From NCBI GenBank assembly GCA_947095535.1, contig OX352772.1:169098613-169162612 (forward strand): a stretch of 64,000 bases of DNA, given 5' to 3'. Made by a program: the position numbers and the translations under genes. This document shows, one piece after another, positions 22,801 to 34,102 of the stretch (position 1 is the first letter of the stretch; the number at the start of each line of letters is the position of its first letter). Under the pieces are notes generated by a model. It was not told the DNA's origin. It made no database searches and saw only the letters and a program-made list of their open reading frames with translations. This DNA is from Poecilobothrus nobilitatus. Lineage: Eukaryota > Arthropoda > Insecta > Diptera > Dolichopodidae.

Positions 22801-23390
22801 AAAAAGAAGTGATTACATCATTGTAAAACCATAATTATTGAACCATTGTATCATTGAAATAATATATTTCTTACCTCTTGGAAAAAATTTACATTGACCA
22901 AAAATTAGATAACCTACATATTTCTTTAAGAAAATTACGGTAAAATTTCATTCTTTGCTTTACACATTTTTATAAATCTAATTCTTGTTAGTACTACAAC
23001 ATGAAAAAAAAAACAAAAAAAATTATACAATTCAAATGAAGACCTCAACATTTTTATATGATGGAATTTCAAAATAATTAATATTTGAATATATTGTAAA
23101 AAACAATACCGATACAATTTGTGACAGCGCTAAAGAAAGTGAATCTTGTTACAATAATGTTGCATTATCTCAAATTGTAGTAGTGTTTCTTTTTGCTTAG
23201 AGAAGGGAAATAGAAATATTGAAAAATAAATACGGTCATATTTCAAGTTAGTTCGCAGTTATAATTTAAAAATTTAAGCAAAACTGCTATATTTTAAATT
23301 ATTGCACCTTTTCACTGATAAAAAATTTTTCGCTCCTAATTAAAAATAATTTTCATTTTATTAATTTTTATAAATATTTGTGAAATTAAA
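22801..23390. other. AT-rich junction, likely LINE-A 5' untranslated region (copy B)
   Basis: Counterpart of 17601-18193. No coding or RNA gene seen. Confidence 0.4.
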
Positions 23391-24440
23391 ATGACCAAAA
23401 GTTGCGCAAATTGTAAAATAAATATATCAGGCAATTCTAGAGGGATCCAATGCAGTAGTAATTGTCACAACTTCTATCATGTCAATTGCACTAATGTAAC
23501 TAAACCTTTGTTTAATGTGGTAAAAGTAGGGAATGCATCTTGGACCTGTAATAACTGTCCAACAGCTCATAATGAATCTATGGTTATATAGGCAGATAGT
23601 GATAGTGAATGTGACACAAATGACTCATCAAAAAACTGTGCTACAAAGACACCAGACTAACTAGAAATTTTTGTAGCAAGTACAGCTGATAAGTTAGCTA
23701 CACTCAATTTAAACGATTGTTCTATGGATAAAATGGCTAAATATCAACAAGCACTTGGTTCCGTGGTGATTGAAATTCAGAGTTCTCAAAACTTCTTCAA
23801 TTCCCAAATTAATGATATTCTGATGCAAAACAGTACTCTTCATAAAGAAAATGAAACAATGAAAAAACACTTAAAATTAGTAAAAGAAAAGTCAGATTAT
23901 CTTGAGGAAAACATAAATAATCTGGAATCATTATTGGATACAGCTTCTCGACGCGAATACAACAATGATATAGTTTTTGTGGAGTTTCCATCGTAAATTG
24001 AAAATCCAAATAATACAGTTCTGGAAATCGCTAGCAAAATAGGAGCTCTCATTGCAGCAAACGATTTTAAAAGTATAACAACAATAAAAAACAAATTATG
24101 AATGGAAAACAAATATTTGATAGTCATTACATTGTGAAACTAGGATCTTAAACCGAATTTCTACGAAAAAACGAATTTCTACAAAAAAAAAAGAACATAA
24201 ACAGCTCTTCACAGTTGAATTGGATCTGCAACCTGGTAGCAACATAGAAATTTTTCTTCAAAATCACTTCACTATATTATGCTAAACACTTTACTAAACT
24301 ATATTATGATGCAAAAAAAATTAAAAATTCGCATAACTTTCAGTTTCTATAGGTCAGAAACAACCAAATTTGCTTGCGCGAAACAAGGGTCAGCAAAATA
24401 TACAGGATCTCCTCCTACAATAATTTATTACATATTAAAA
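23391..24440 (+). pseudogene. LINE-A ORF1: zinc finger, coiled coil, FP-like domain
   Basis: Residues 1-66 form a PHD-like finger: C-A-N-C, IQCSSNCHNFYHVNC, WTCNNC (Cys4-His-Cys3 pattern). Stops at 23589 and about 23658 follow. The same frame resumes with a heptad-rich coiled coil (23724-23960: SQINDILMQNSTLHKENETM) and EASKIGA-like sequence to 23996. Further on, frame-shifted NIEIFLQNHFT matches the start of the C-terminal domain resembling baculovirus FP protein, better kept in LINE-B. ORF1p would bind the element RNA as a multimer. Confidence 0.8.
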
Positions 24441-25740
24441 AGGTATTTGAAATACTTGATTAATAATACTAAAACACTAACATTATTTCACTTTATTTTG
24501 ATTGTTGTATTTACTTATTACTTGTTTTTACAATTTTTGTAATCACATAAATTTGTTTAAATTTTTTATTTTTTTTAATACTTTAAATTACTCGTATTCA
24601 ATGAAACAATTTTTATATTTAATTTTTATTACTTGTTATTTTTTTACAATCTTTTTAATCTTACATATTTGTTTAATTTTCTACTTTTTTTAATACTTTA
24701 AATTATTCAATGAAACAATTTTTATTTTTTACATTAACAACAAACTTTTTTGCCTTAACAACAAACTTTTTGCCTTAACATAACCTTAAATAAATATTCA
24801 AATTCTTTTTTTTTTCTTTGCCATAAATTTCTAAAAAATAATCATTATATTATACACTGTAATATTAAATTCTTCTTATTACATAAACTAATAATTTCAA
24901 ATACTCTTTACTTGTTTCTTTACTTTTCATTAGATATTATATTAGATTTTAATTCTTCTAGCGAAACCTCATTACTACATTTTTTATATTTAATTTTTAT
25001 ACTAACAATGAATTTTTCTCTTTGTTTAATCTACATTAACTTAACTTCAAATAAATACTTAATCTATATTTCTTTCATTTTTAGTAACCTTATGAATTGC
25101 AAACCACAATATTAAACATAAACATAATATAACATCAAATAAACTTTCAATTATTTCTTCAACGATTTTTAGAATTTGTCTAAAACCAAATCATAATAAG
25201 ACACATTTACGTAACACAATTTCAAAGAAATATTTAATTATTTATTTTTAATAATTTTTCTAATTTTAAATCACTTCTATTCAAACTTAAGGTTATGCTA
25301 AATTTCATTACAAAATCTTTCATTATACATTTTTATCATAGTATTAACCATAAAAATAATACAATGCCAAATGAGCGTTTAATTAAGCCATCTTTTATTT
25401 TTATTAATTCTTTAAGTTGTAACACAATATTACATAACATAATTTCAAATGAATATATAACTATGATTTACTTAATTTTTAATAACTATTTAAATTTTTA
25501 TCGAAATATTAAACATCTATCCAAATTCAAATTTATAATAAATTTTAATACAAAACATATATCTGAATTAATTTTACCAATATTTTATAACCTAAAAATC
25601 TTAATTGTTCCTAAATTAATTATAAATAAATTACACTGCGCACGAAATTCCAAATATTACTAAATTGTTTTTGTTTCACTTCTCCATTTATTCTCACCAC
25701 TTGTCAAATTTTATATTGCGTTATTGTTTTCTAAATAATA
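24441..25740 (+). other. LINE-A inter-ORF linker, T-rich
   Basis: About 1.3 kb of strongly T-rich sense strand between ORF1 and ORF2. Open frames here encode only Phe/Leu/Ile/Tyr-rich peptides, as expected from composition. A short tandem repeat of acaacaaacttttttgcctta lies near 24735-24780. LINE-B and LINE-C have a similar T-rich linker in the same place. Confidence 0.6.
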
Positions 25741-26570
25741 ATGGGTATGATCAGTATTGAAGATGAGATGAGAGTGAATCATAGTACAGGCTCAGTACAA
25801 AAGATAATAACAAATTGCAAAGGAAATTTAAATATTATTTATTTAAATATTCAAAGTTTACGGAAGAAACTATATGAGATTGAATGATTATTAGCTATAT
25901 ATAATTGCGATTTCCATGTTATTGTTCTGACCGAAATTTGGCTCAAAAAAGAAGAAAATAAGGTTTATAATTTGCCAGGTTTTACCGGATATTACGCAAA
26001 CCGAGCGAATGGGTACAATCAAGTTTTATAGTAGTCAAGTTGTTGGAAAACAACATCAAAATATTAGCTGCTTTGGATCACATTCAACTAATTTTGCAGA
26101 TTTCAACAAAAAGGTAGATGAACTAAGGTCCACTTATAAACGTTCATTTGTAATAGGAGACTTTAATTTAAATCTGTTAGATAGAAATAATAGGGATTTT
26201 AGGAGCTATAGGGATACTCTCTTGAGCAATGGTTTTGTAATCTGTAATAAGTGCACTAGGGAGTTTGCGACAAGGATTGGAATGATGTGTAAGATTGTGA
26301 TTAATCATTTTATAACAGACATCATCAACTTGCAATACAATCTGCATATAACAGATACGCATTTGTCTGATCACCAAATGGTACTCATCAGCGTAGATCA
26401 AAAACCAGTCAGAAAAACCGTTAATGAGTCAAAAACAGTTCTCAATTATGACGATCTTGCTCAAGACGAAATCTGGGATAAGCGAACGAACTCACGAAAC
26501 TTTAGACCAAACTTTCCTTGTTCTAACCCAATTAATCAAAAAGTACACCCGTATTCTTCCAATTAAGAAT
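25741..26570 (+). pseudogene. LINE-A ORF2 endonuclease domain
   Basis: Starts MGMISIEDEMRVN and reads LNIIYLNIQSLRKKLYEIE, then a TGA, VIVLTEIWLKKEENKVYNLP, GFTGYYANR, then loses frame. From 26009 it resumes: FVIGDFNLNLLDRNN, EFATRIG and THLSDHQMVLIS, the conserved GDFN and SDH blocks of APE endonucleases. The TEIW block holds the catalytic Glu. The middle part is scrambled by frameshifts. Confidence 0.85.
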
Positions 26571-28482
26571 TGCAAAAAAAAAAATATTTGGATTACGGCC
26601 GAAATTATTCAAATGATGAAAGTTCGGGATTCTTACAATAAATTCAAGAAAAAATAGCCTGAAAACACACGCGTTGCAAATTTGTATAAAACTTATAGAG
26701 ATAGAGTAAAAATAATGACTCGGAAGGCAAAATCAACTTTTTAATCTGAGCAAATTTCAAAAGATCCGACGAACCCAAAGAAACTTTGGGCTGTATATAA
26801 GTCAGTTATGACCAACACCAATCTGCAAAATACGAAAAGTACTATACAACTTGTCAAACATGATAACAAAGACTTCTTTGAACTACGAGAAATCTCGGAG
26901 GTTATGAACCAAACCTTTTTAACCGTAACAGATCGGCTGAATACCTGTTGGAAACATCGACTATCATTATCTTAGTAGTTTCCATCAGTATGTTCACTCG
27001 AATTTTAACTTAAGTTCAACAAACTTGGTAGAAATTAACGAAATAATAACCTCCCTGGAATCATGTGCTGCAACTGGTCATGACGGCATATCCACAAAAT
27101 TTCTCAAGAAATTTGCGGACAGGCTAGCGCCGATATTGGTTAGGTGTGTTAATCGTTCTTTTGAAACCAGTACATTCCCCGAATGTCTAAAAAAGGCTCT
27201 GGTCACGCCAATATATAAGAATGGGGAGAAGATAAATGCCTTGAATTATAGGCCTATCTCAGTTCTGTGCTCGTTTTCAAAAGTGTTCGAGAAAGTAGTT
27301 AAAAAAAGACTTACTCACTTTATGACAAATAACAATATCCTACATCCTGAGCAGCATGCCTTTCATTGAGTGATTATATAACGAAAAGTGTTGATGCAAG
27401 TAGGTTCACTGGGTGCCTTTTCATTGACATACAAAAAGCATTTGATTGCGTTGACCATTCAATTCTACTTCATAAGTTGTCATGTCTCAATTTTTCCGAA
27501 TGTCAGCTAAAATTTTTTGAATCATACCTAACTCAAAAATCACAATAGTTCGTATAGGAGATACTTCAAGTAGCACGGGATTAATGAAAAGGGTGTACCA
27601 CAAGGATCAAATTGGGGCCCGATCTATTCAAATTATATTTCGACGATATCGCGCATCTGAGCCTTACTGGAGAATTAGAACTATTTGCTGATGATGCGGC
27701 TCCTAAATACTCTAAAGTAGAATTGAAAAATGCAATTCTGGAAGATCTGGCAAGTATTGACGAGTTGCTCCTAAAAAACAAACTGATTATAAACATAAAG
27801 AAAACCAAAATACTATTATTTGAAAATAAAGTTTTTAATGATCCTACCTTTATATTTAAAAATACAAGAATTGAAGTTGTCAGAAGTTATAACTACCTAG
27901 GACTTGTAATTAACTCTAAAATAAAGTGGGACGCACATGTTGATTTTTTAACAAAAAAAATTTCTCCGTATCCTAAGAAGAATCCAAAAATGTTTTGACA
28001 AAAATACTCTACATGTTATTTATTCTTCTTATATATTGTCCAATGCCGTATACCTTATGCCGTAAACACAATTTGGAGTGGAGCGCCGCAAATTTCTTTA
28101 AAAAAGATTGAAGTGCTACTGAAAAAAGCAATTAAAATAATACATAATCTACCCTTACGAAATCCTACTAACCTAATTTATTCTACGAAATATCTAAATT
28201 TCGAGAACATCTGCAAGCGTGAGCGTTATATGGTCGCCTTCAAAATTATAAATAACAAAATCGAACATAATCTCACGCTTCACCGAAATTTAGATATACA
28301 CAATTAGAACACTTGTAACACATGTAACTTCTACCTATCTTTGTTCAGAACTGACAAACAAAAAATGAACTGTCTACACGATTGTTTAAAAAATTGTAAT
28401 GATTTACCAAATCAAATTAAAGAAATCAATAATATTCACATTTTCAATAAAAAAATTGTTGAAGCTGTAATTTCAAACTAGA
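26571..28482 (+). pseudogene. LINE-A ORF2 reverse transcriptase and C-terminus
   Basis: IWITAEIIQMMKVRDSYNKF opens the linker. RT blocks follow: AATGHDGISTKFLKKFADRL, NALNYRPISVLCSFSKVFEK, the A box GCLFIDIQKAFDCVDHSILL (intact), a GVPQGS block with a frame change after it, and the C box LELFADDAAPKYS (27680-27720) with both Asp. The later YNYLGLVINSKIKWDAH and IIHNLPLRNPTNLIY blocks end at TAG 28480-28482. Stops at 27369 and 27548 and the frame change near 27600 kill it. Confidence 0.88.
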
Positions 28483-28831
28483 TGCGTCATTTTTTACACT
28501 CCCTGTTCGCAAATTAATGTTGATAAATTTTGTTGTTAAAATAAAATAAGTATAACTTAGATTAGAGTTATTAATAAGAAGAATGATAGAAAGGCAAAAG
28601 AGAAAAAAAAAAGGAAAAAAAGAAAAACAAAAAATCAATTGTTTAATTGTTTTACAATGTATGTAAAACAATGTATATTTTATTTAATTTAATTTTATTA
28701 TACCCTACACCTAAAGTATAGGGTATATTAACTTTGGTATGGTGTTTGTAACCACCAAAAGGAAGCGAGTTAGATATGGACATGTATATATATTCTGAAT
28801 CAGGATCACCTCCTGTGTCAATTTAACGATG

Positions 28832-28852
28832 TCCGTCCGTCCGTCCGTTCGC
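28832..28852. repeat. GTCC microsatellite
   Basis: About four units of gtcc after 'cgat', at the conserved place in the mini-me-like element. Its reverse complement (ggac) is present in elements 2 and 3. Confidence 0.85.
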
Positions 28853-28954
28853 ACGATAACTCAAAATCTAATAAAGCTATCTTGATGAAATTTATATAGT
28901 AGGTTAGTAATTACGAAAGGAAGGCTAAGTTTGAATCTGGACAAAATCGGTTCA

Positions 28955-29765
28955 TGGGTTTGGATTCTGGAAGCTTCCGAACGAGCCCCAGACCAAATGA
29001 GATTATCTCCAAAATCAACAAAGATAGAACCTTTAAATTTTGTACAATGATGTTCCTTCCCGTTCGATTTATGTCTCTGAAATTTAAGAGGATTTGGTCC
29101 ATGGGTTTGGATTTTGGAAACTTCCGAACGAGCACCAGAGAAAATGAGATTATCTCCAAAACCAATAAAGATATAACCTTCAAATTTGACAGAGTGGTGT
29201 TCTTTCATGTTTGATTTAGGTCTCTGAAATTTGAGAGGATTTGGTTTATGGGTTCGGATTTTGGAAGTTTCCGAACGAGCCCCAGAGCAAACGAGATTAT
29301 CTCCAAAATCAACTAATATAGAACCTTTAAATTTTGTACAATGATGTTCCTTCCCGTTCGATTTATGTCTCTGAAATTTAAAAGGATTTGATTCATGGGT
29401 TTGGATTTTGGAAGCTTCCGAACGAGCACCAGAGTAAAGGAGATTATCTCCAAAACCAACTAAGATATAACCTTTAAATTTGGCAGAGTGGTGTCCTTTC
29501 ATGTTTTATTTAAGTCTCTGAAATTTGAGAGGATTTGGTTTATGGGTTCTTATCTTGGAAGCTTCCGAACGAGCCCCAGAGCAAACGAGTATATCTCAAC
29601 AACCAACAAAGATAAAACCTTTATATTTAGTACAAGAGTGTGCTGTTATGTTTCGTTTTCTATAAAATTGGAAACTGACATTTGAAAGAATTTGAACCAT
29701 GGATTCGTATTTTCGAAGCTTCCGAACGAGGCCCAGAGCAAACGAGATTATCTCCAAAACAAAAA
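28955..29765 (-). repeat. 147-bp tandem array in mini-me-like element 1
   Basis: The anchor gattatctcc recurs at 29001, 29148, 29295, 29442, at 29589 (as gtatatctc) and at 29746, giving spacings of 147, 147, 147, 147 and 157. Units alternate between two types, with 'ccttcccgttcgattta' or 'ctttcatgtttgattta' after the anchor, so the real period is a 294-bp dimer. Because 147 is a multiple of three, one minus frame stays open for 213 codons across it. Confidence 0.9.
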
Positions 29766-29785
29766 TAAAATTTCAAACTTACTTG

Positions 29786-30608
29786 TTTATTTATTTATTT
29801 ATTCAAACCAATATCGTTACATAAGTTCTTAAAGTTAAGATTATATTTATTATTATGCAATACAAAAACTATGTTACTTTAAAAAAAGTTAATACATATG
29901 TATATATATATATATATATTTAAAAAGCTTAATTTAATATCAAAAAATAAATTAAATACATATATCCTTTAAGGACGAAAAGCACATCCTTGTTGTTTTA
30001 GTCTTTTTCTATATAAACCGTTATATCTGGCGAACTGTTAGATATATATATATATCCAATTCTAAAATTAATTAATATAATTAAATTAATATTGAATAAA
30101 TTAATTCAATATTTATTAAGATAACGTTCTGAAGAATATTTTAACGTTTATTTGAATACGATAGGTGTTGCCATTTTGGAGATATTGTAGTTGAAAATTG
30201 AAATTTTTTGAAAAAAAGAAAACTGTTTAATAATGTTTTTATAACGGTCAAATTTCTCAATATTTGGCCAAGAAACCAACTAAATATCTTTTTTTTATCG
30301 TTGGAAATTTTGAAACAGAAATTATGCATAATTTTATTAATAGTGGTTATATAATTTGATAAGTACATTCAGTTATTAATTATTATAATGAAAAGAAATA
30401 TCTAAATATCCGCAAAATAATAAATAACCCAAGCATTAAATGAAAAAAAATTAAACTTTTCTAGAAATTCTTCTCCCAAACTTTCGTAAGTCCCTTCTTA
30501 ATTATTATGTTATTAAAATAATTATTAAAACTTTAGAAAATAATTTTGTTAACAATTCCGTACATTTCTGATGATAAAGAACATGCATTCAAATCGACAT
30601 ATTTTATA

Positions 30609-30671
<63 letters not shown>

Positions 30672-31755
30672 TTATATATATATTTCTTTTATTAATTTAG
30701 TTTTTTTTTATCTTGAATATTTATTGAGAAAAAGAATAAAAGCTCTAAAAATGGATCCATTTTCCAAAATTTTAAATGGTATAAAATATGTTTGTCCAGG
30801 CATATAGTTTTAATTTCTAAAATTTAAAATAATTTATTTTTATATTTAATTAATGAATTTATTTTTGTTTCAAATTCTTATCTAATTTTTATTTAGTTAA
30901 TAATTTTGTTTTAAGAAAAATTGAATAACATAATTTTTTTCATATATATATGCGTATTATTTTATTTTGCAGAACAACAATTTGAATGTACGAAGTATTT
31001 GTATTACATTACTTTGTAAAAGGCGCAACATTATTTGTTTTTATAAAAATGATAGTTTATAAAACAGATATTTTTTTTTAAATCACGCTAATATAAGGGA
31101 GAGGACGGTAATACCGTATGGCGGGTAATTCCATGCAGGTAATTTTTTCAAGAAGAAATGTCAATATACATGTTTCATCGTGTTGAACGCATCCTTTATA
31201 TAACTAAATCAGTTGTCAAAATAATTTTTTTTGAATTAGTATGCCATTTTGTTTTCTGGTAATCGGATGTTTTGTTTTTTACCTTTTTCTTTGAAAAAAT
31301 GTTAGTAGTAAATTAAATGGTAAGTACAGCAGTATTATAGCTAGACGGGTTCCAGAACAGTTATTTGACAACAGGGAAATTTACAATCGGTAGTGAAATT
31401 GAGGTATTTAGTTCTAGACCAGGAAATGACGTCACATCCGGTTTAGATAAGAGGTATGAGTCATAGATGGTAAAGATGTTGGTACTGATAACAGATAGAG
31501 CAAAAAATGTCATAAGAAAAGGTTTTTCAAGAGTTATTGAATTTGTTTTTAAAAATTTAAATACCAGGCGAAAGAAAGAATTTAACACATTTTAGTATTT
31601 CAATTTTTATTTTTTTGTAGTCATATTCTATGATAAGAAATTTTTTATAAAATGAATAATGTAGAATCTGAAATGAAGTCACAGGGTCATGCTGTATGAT
31701 AAGAATTTTTTATTTTTTTTTATATATAATATACATGGTAAGTGTGCTTTGTATT
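29786..31755. other. AT-rich intergenic sequence with microsatellites
   Basis: No coding domain found on either strand. Contains TATA-type microsatellites (29898-29920 and 30603-30684), a ttta run at 29785-29805, and an ungapped GC-richer patch (31080-31150) with no recognised feature. The part just upstream of 31756 may belong to the LINE-B 5' leader. Confidence 0.5.
30603..30684. repeat. (TA)n microsatellite
   Basis: About 80 bp of nearly pure alternating T and A with a few aaa/ttt interruptions. It gives an artificial Tyr-Ile repeat ORF. Confidence 0.95.
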
Positions 31756-32309
31756 AACAAAGAAAGAACTTTATTAAATTATAATGATGTTGTTGTTGTT
31801 ATTGTATTAATGAAATTTTAAAGATATTATGAACTTATGTTTGAAAACAGAATTCAGTGTGTGTTTTTGGGTTTGTGTGTGTGATTCTCGATTTCGCGTC
31901 TATATTTCCTTCTTAAATGCTTTTTATTTTCAAAGAAAAATTTCTTAAACGTATAAACGATTGACGTTTGACGTTTTAACATCTTGTACACAAAATTTTA
32001 AGTCTCTTAGAAAAATATTTTAAATAATTTGTTTTATTTGCGAAATAATTCTTAACACATATTGCTTAAAACTTTATAAACTATTTTTTTCAATTTAAAT
32101 AATATTTTTTAACTTATCACGTAAATTATTTCATTATATTATAAAAAGAGATCTTGCTTTTACGAAATTGTTTTTTGGCGCACTTAAATACAATAAAAAA
32201 AAAAATAAAAAGTGTAAAAGAAAAAAGAAAAAAAAAAAATAAAAAGATAAGATAAAGAAATAAAAAAAAAAAATAACTATAAAAATTTTTAAAACTATTT
32301 CTAAAAACA

Positions 32310-33333
32310 ATGGTGAATCAGTGTAATAATTGCAAAAACTGAATTTCTGGTAAAACCAAAAATAAAGGAATTCAATGTGGTACGTGTGCCTTGAGTTTTC
32401 ATGCAAGGTGTGTCAATATATCTGATGAACTGATTATTTGTCCAACAACATCAAATAAGTCTATGGTCTTAGTTGATACTAACGAGGTAGATGAAAATAG
32501 AAAAACTCCTAAAACATCAGTTGAATCTGTGATAATTAATAACAACAATCATAAGATAAGTAATGACGTAAGTTTTTGAAATTCTCTTAATAATAATGCT
32601 CAATTAAGCCTAGAAGATGAATTAGAATCTTCTAGAAATCTAGGTGGTGCTTTGCTCGAAATTCACAAAAATCAAAAACATTTAGCACTCCAGTTTGAAG
32701 AAGTTTTAATCAAAAATGCAGAATTATTGAAAGAAAATTCTAAATTGTATGAATAATGATCGTGTGAATAGTTCTGAAAATCACATCAGCATTTTAGAAA
32801 ACAGAGTTAACAGTTTGGAGTACTTACATGATAAAACGCAACAGAATTTGTTAATAAATAATCTTATACTAGCCGGTCTACCTTCGAATCTCATAAACCC
32901 AACAGAAACTGTTTTGGCGATCGCAAAAAAAATTAATGCTAATATTGATAAAAATGATATATCAGATGTTACAACATTCAATCAAAAAAAAATTAATGAA
33001 GCTGGTCCCCAGAAAAAATTATATATTGTTAAGTTTAATTCTGATATCCCAAAAAAAGGATTATTGGAAAAAAAACGACAATAGAAGCATCTTTTTACTG
33101 TTGAATTAGATATGAATAATGATGGCAACAAAGAAATATTTCTACGTCACCATCTTACAGCACTACAGTCTAATCTTTATTACGAAGCTAAAAATATTAA
33201 AATCAAACATAAATTTCAATTTCTCTGGGTCAAAGATAGCACCATTTTCTTACGGAGAAATCATTCCAGCAAAATATACAAAATATTGTCGAGGAACGAT
33301 ATCAATCATATTTATAAAACCTTCAATACCTAA
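32310..33333 (+). pseudogene. LINE-B ORF1, unit 1
   Basis: Starts MVNQCNNCKN, then a TGA at codon 11 (32340). The frame continues with KGIQCGTCALSFHARCVNIS, a zinc finger that lacks the final WxCxxC part present in LINE-A (an internal deletion before CPTTSNKSMVL). Next come Asn/Ser-rich sequence, a coiled coil, a frame change at about 32752, ENHISILENRVNSLEY, and a C-terminal block EIFLRHHLTALQSNLYYEAK followed by FLWVKDSTIFLRRNHSSKIY. That block follows the pattern of the baculovirus FP C-terminal domain. A further TAG lies at 33082. Confidence 0.8.
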
Positions 33334-33866
33334 GCACAATATCAACACAATACATTTAAAAATGGTAAAATTAAAAAACTTAGTTAAATGTATTTCTTTT
33401 TATTATTCTTTAAATTCAATTCTAAAATTTTTTTTTCTTATCTTTTGTCAATATTAATATTAATAGTTTATACAAATTATTTTTGTTTTTTTCTTACATT
33501 AAATAATATTTTTTTCATCATACATTACACTAACCAAAAATATTTGAGAACAAAAGCACGCTTATTTCTAATTTTTTCTTTTTTGCTTCTTTTATTTAAT
33601 TACTTAAAATTAAAATTAATTTTACACTTTTTATTTCTTTATATTTTACACTTATTTTTTTACATATTTACTTTTTTTATACATTTTATTTCTTTATATT
33701 TTATTTTACAAATAATTTTTTACTTTACAATTTTTATTTTTTTTTTACAATTTTACTTATTTATAATTTTTACAAATCGATTATTACATTTTTATTTCTT
33801 ATCAAAAAAAAAGCAGGAACACAGCTTTTAGTTAATAATCACTTAAGAGAGACTGATATATCCATA
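33334..33866 (+). other. LINE-B inter-ORF linker, T-rich (repeats in all units)
   Basis: Strongly T-rich sense strand with recurring 'ttttacac' and 'tttctttatattttac' phrases. The 147-codon open frame at 33388-33831 is Phe/Leu/Ile-rich and looks compositional. Counterparts are at 37657-38189, 41980-42512 and 46303-46835. Confidence 0.6.
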
Positions 33867-34077
33867 GATAGCACTATGAAAGTTTGCGATAATGGAAAAA
33901 TAATTCTGACATCTATCTCTTTCTATTGCATTGATAATCATTTTATTGTTAAATCACAAATTTCTTTTTCTGATAGCACTATGAAATTTTACGATGTTAG
34001 AAAAAGAATTCTCACATCTATCTCTTTCTATCACATTAATAATCTAATTTTGTTAAATTACAAATCATTTTTTTTCT
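33867..34077 (+). repeat. 105-bp tandem pair just before LINE-B ORF2
   Basis: gatagcactatgaaa begins units at 33867 and 33972. Both continue with 'atctatctctttctat' and 'tttattgttaaat/ttttgttaaat' text. The pair lies immediately upstream of the ORF2 start (34103) and recurs in every array unit (near 38190, 42513 and 46836), so it is an old internal feature of LINE-B. Confidence 0.85.
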
Positions 34078-34102
34078 TTTATATTTTGACCAACATAAAT
34101 TA

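Larger units (their letters stand above)
18712..23907. repeat. 5.2-kb tandem segmental duplication, copy B
   Basis: Second copy in direct orientation. It ends at the same point of LINE-A ORF1 ('gattatcttgag', about 23906), after which LINE-A continues uninterrupted. Copy B is thus the one joined to the original downstream flank. Copy A joins the original upstream flank. Confidence 0.93.
23200..28690 (+). mobile_element. LINE-A, near full-length zinc-finger LINE
   Basis: Two ORFs in LINE order: ORF1 (zinc finger, coiled coil, FP-like C-terminus) at 23391-24440, a T-rich linker, and ORF2 (APE endonuclease plus RT) at 25741-28482. The arrangement fits the CR1/jockey side of APE-type LINEs. Both ORFs carry several stops and frameshifts. 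The 5' end is approximate. The 3' end is masked by the mini-me-like element that begins at 28700. Confidence 0.85.
28700..29785 (-). mobile_element. Mini-me-like element 1
   Basis: Minus-strand copy: ends with ATACCC (plus 28700) and starts with CAAGTAAG (complement of plus 29778-29785). Inside are a GTCC microsatellite (28832-28850), a TA-rich segment 'tatatatattctgaatcagga', and six 147-bp tandem units. The combination of a TA-rich part, a GTCY run and a conserved core between them fits the dipteran mini-me family. Non-coding. It sits 218 bp after the LINE-A ORF2 stop, probably inside LINE-A's 3' end, in a run of T. The hairpin seen in elements 2 and 3 is not evident at its 5' end. Confidence 0.75.

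Noticed and set aside
24279..25663. Several short open frames in the LINE-A linker
   Set aside because: Ile/Asn/Phe-rich and unrelated to one another. Compositional, apart from a few frame-shifted ORF1 residues at the start.
28955..29765. CRISPR-like regular repeat spacing
   Set aside because: Units are contiguous 147-bp tandem repeats without unique spacers, in a eukaryotic transposon setting.
30571..30807. Open frame with a long Tyr-Ile repeat
   Set aside because: Translation of a (TA)n microsatellite.
31361..31588. 75-codon minus-strand frame upstream of LINE-B
   Set aside because: No recognisable motif, no neighbours in context. Likely chance in AT-rich DNA.
32134..32406. 90-codon minus-strand frame, Phe-rich, repeated in the array
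   Set aside because: Antisense to an A-rich leader of LINE-B. Composition alone explains it.
33388..33831. 147-codon Phe/Leu-rich open frame resembling a membrane protein, repeated in each LINE-B unit
   Set aside because: It is explained by the T-rich sense strand. It has no conserved domain, lies between ORF1 and ORF2, and is repeated only because the DNA is.
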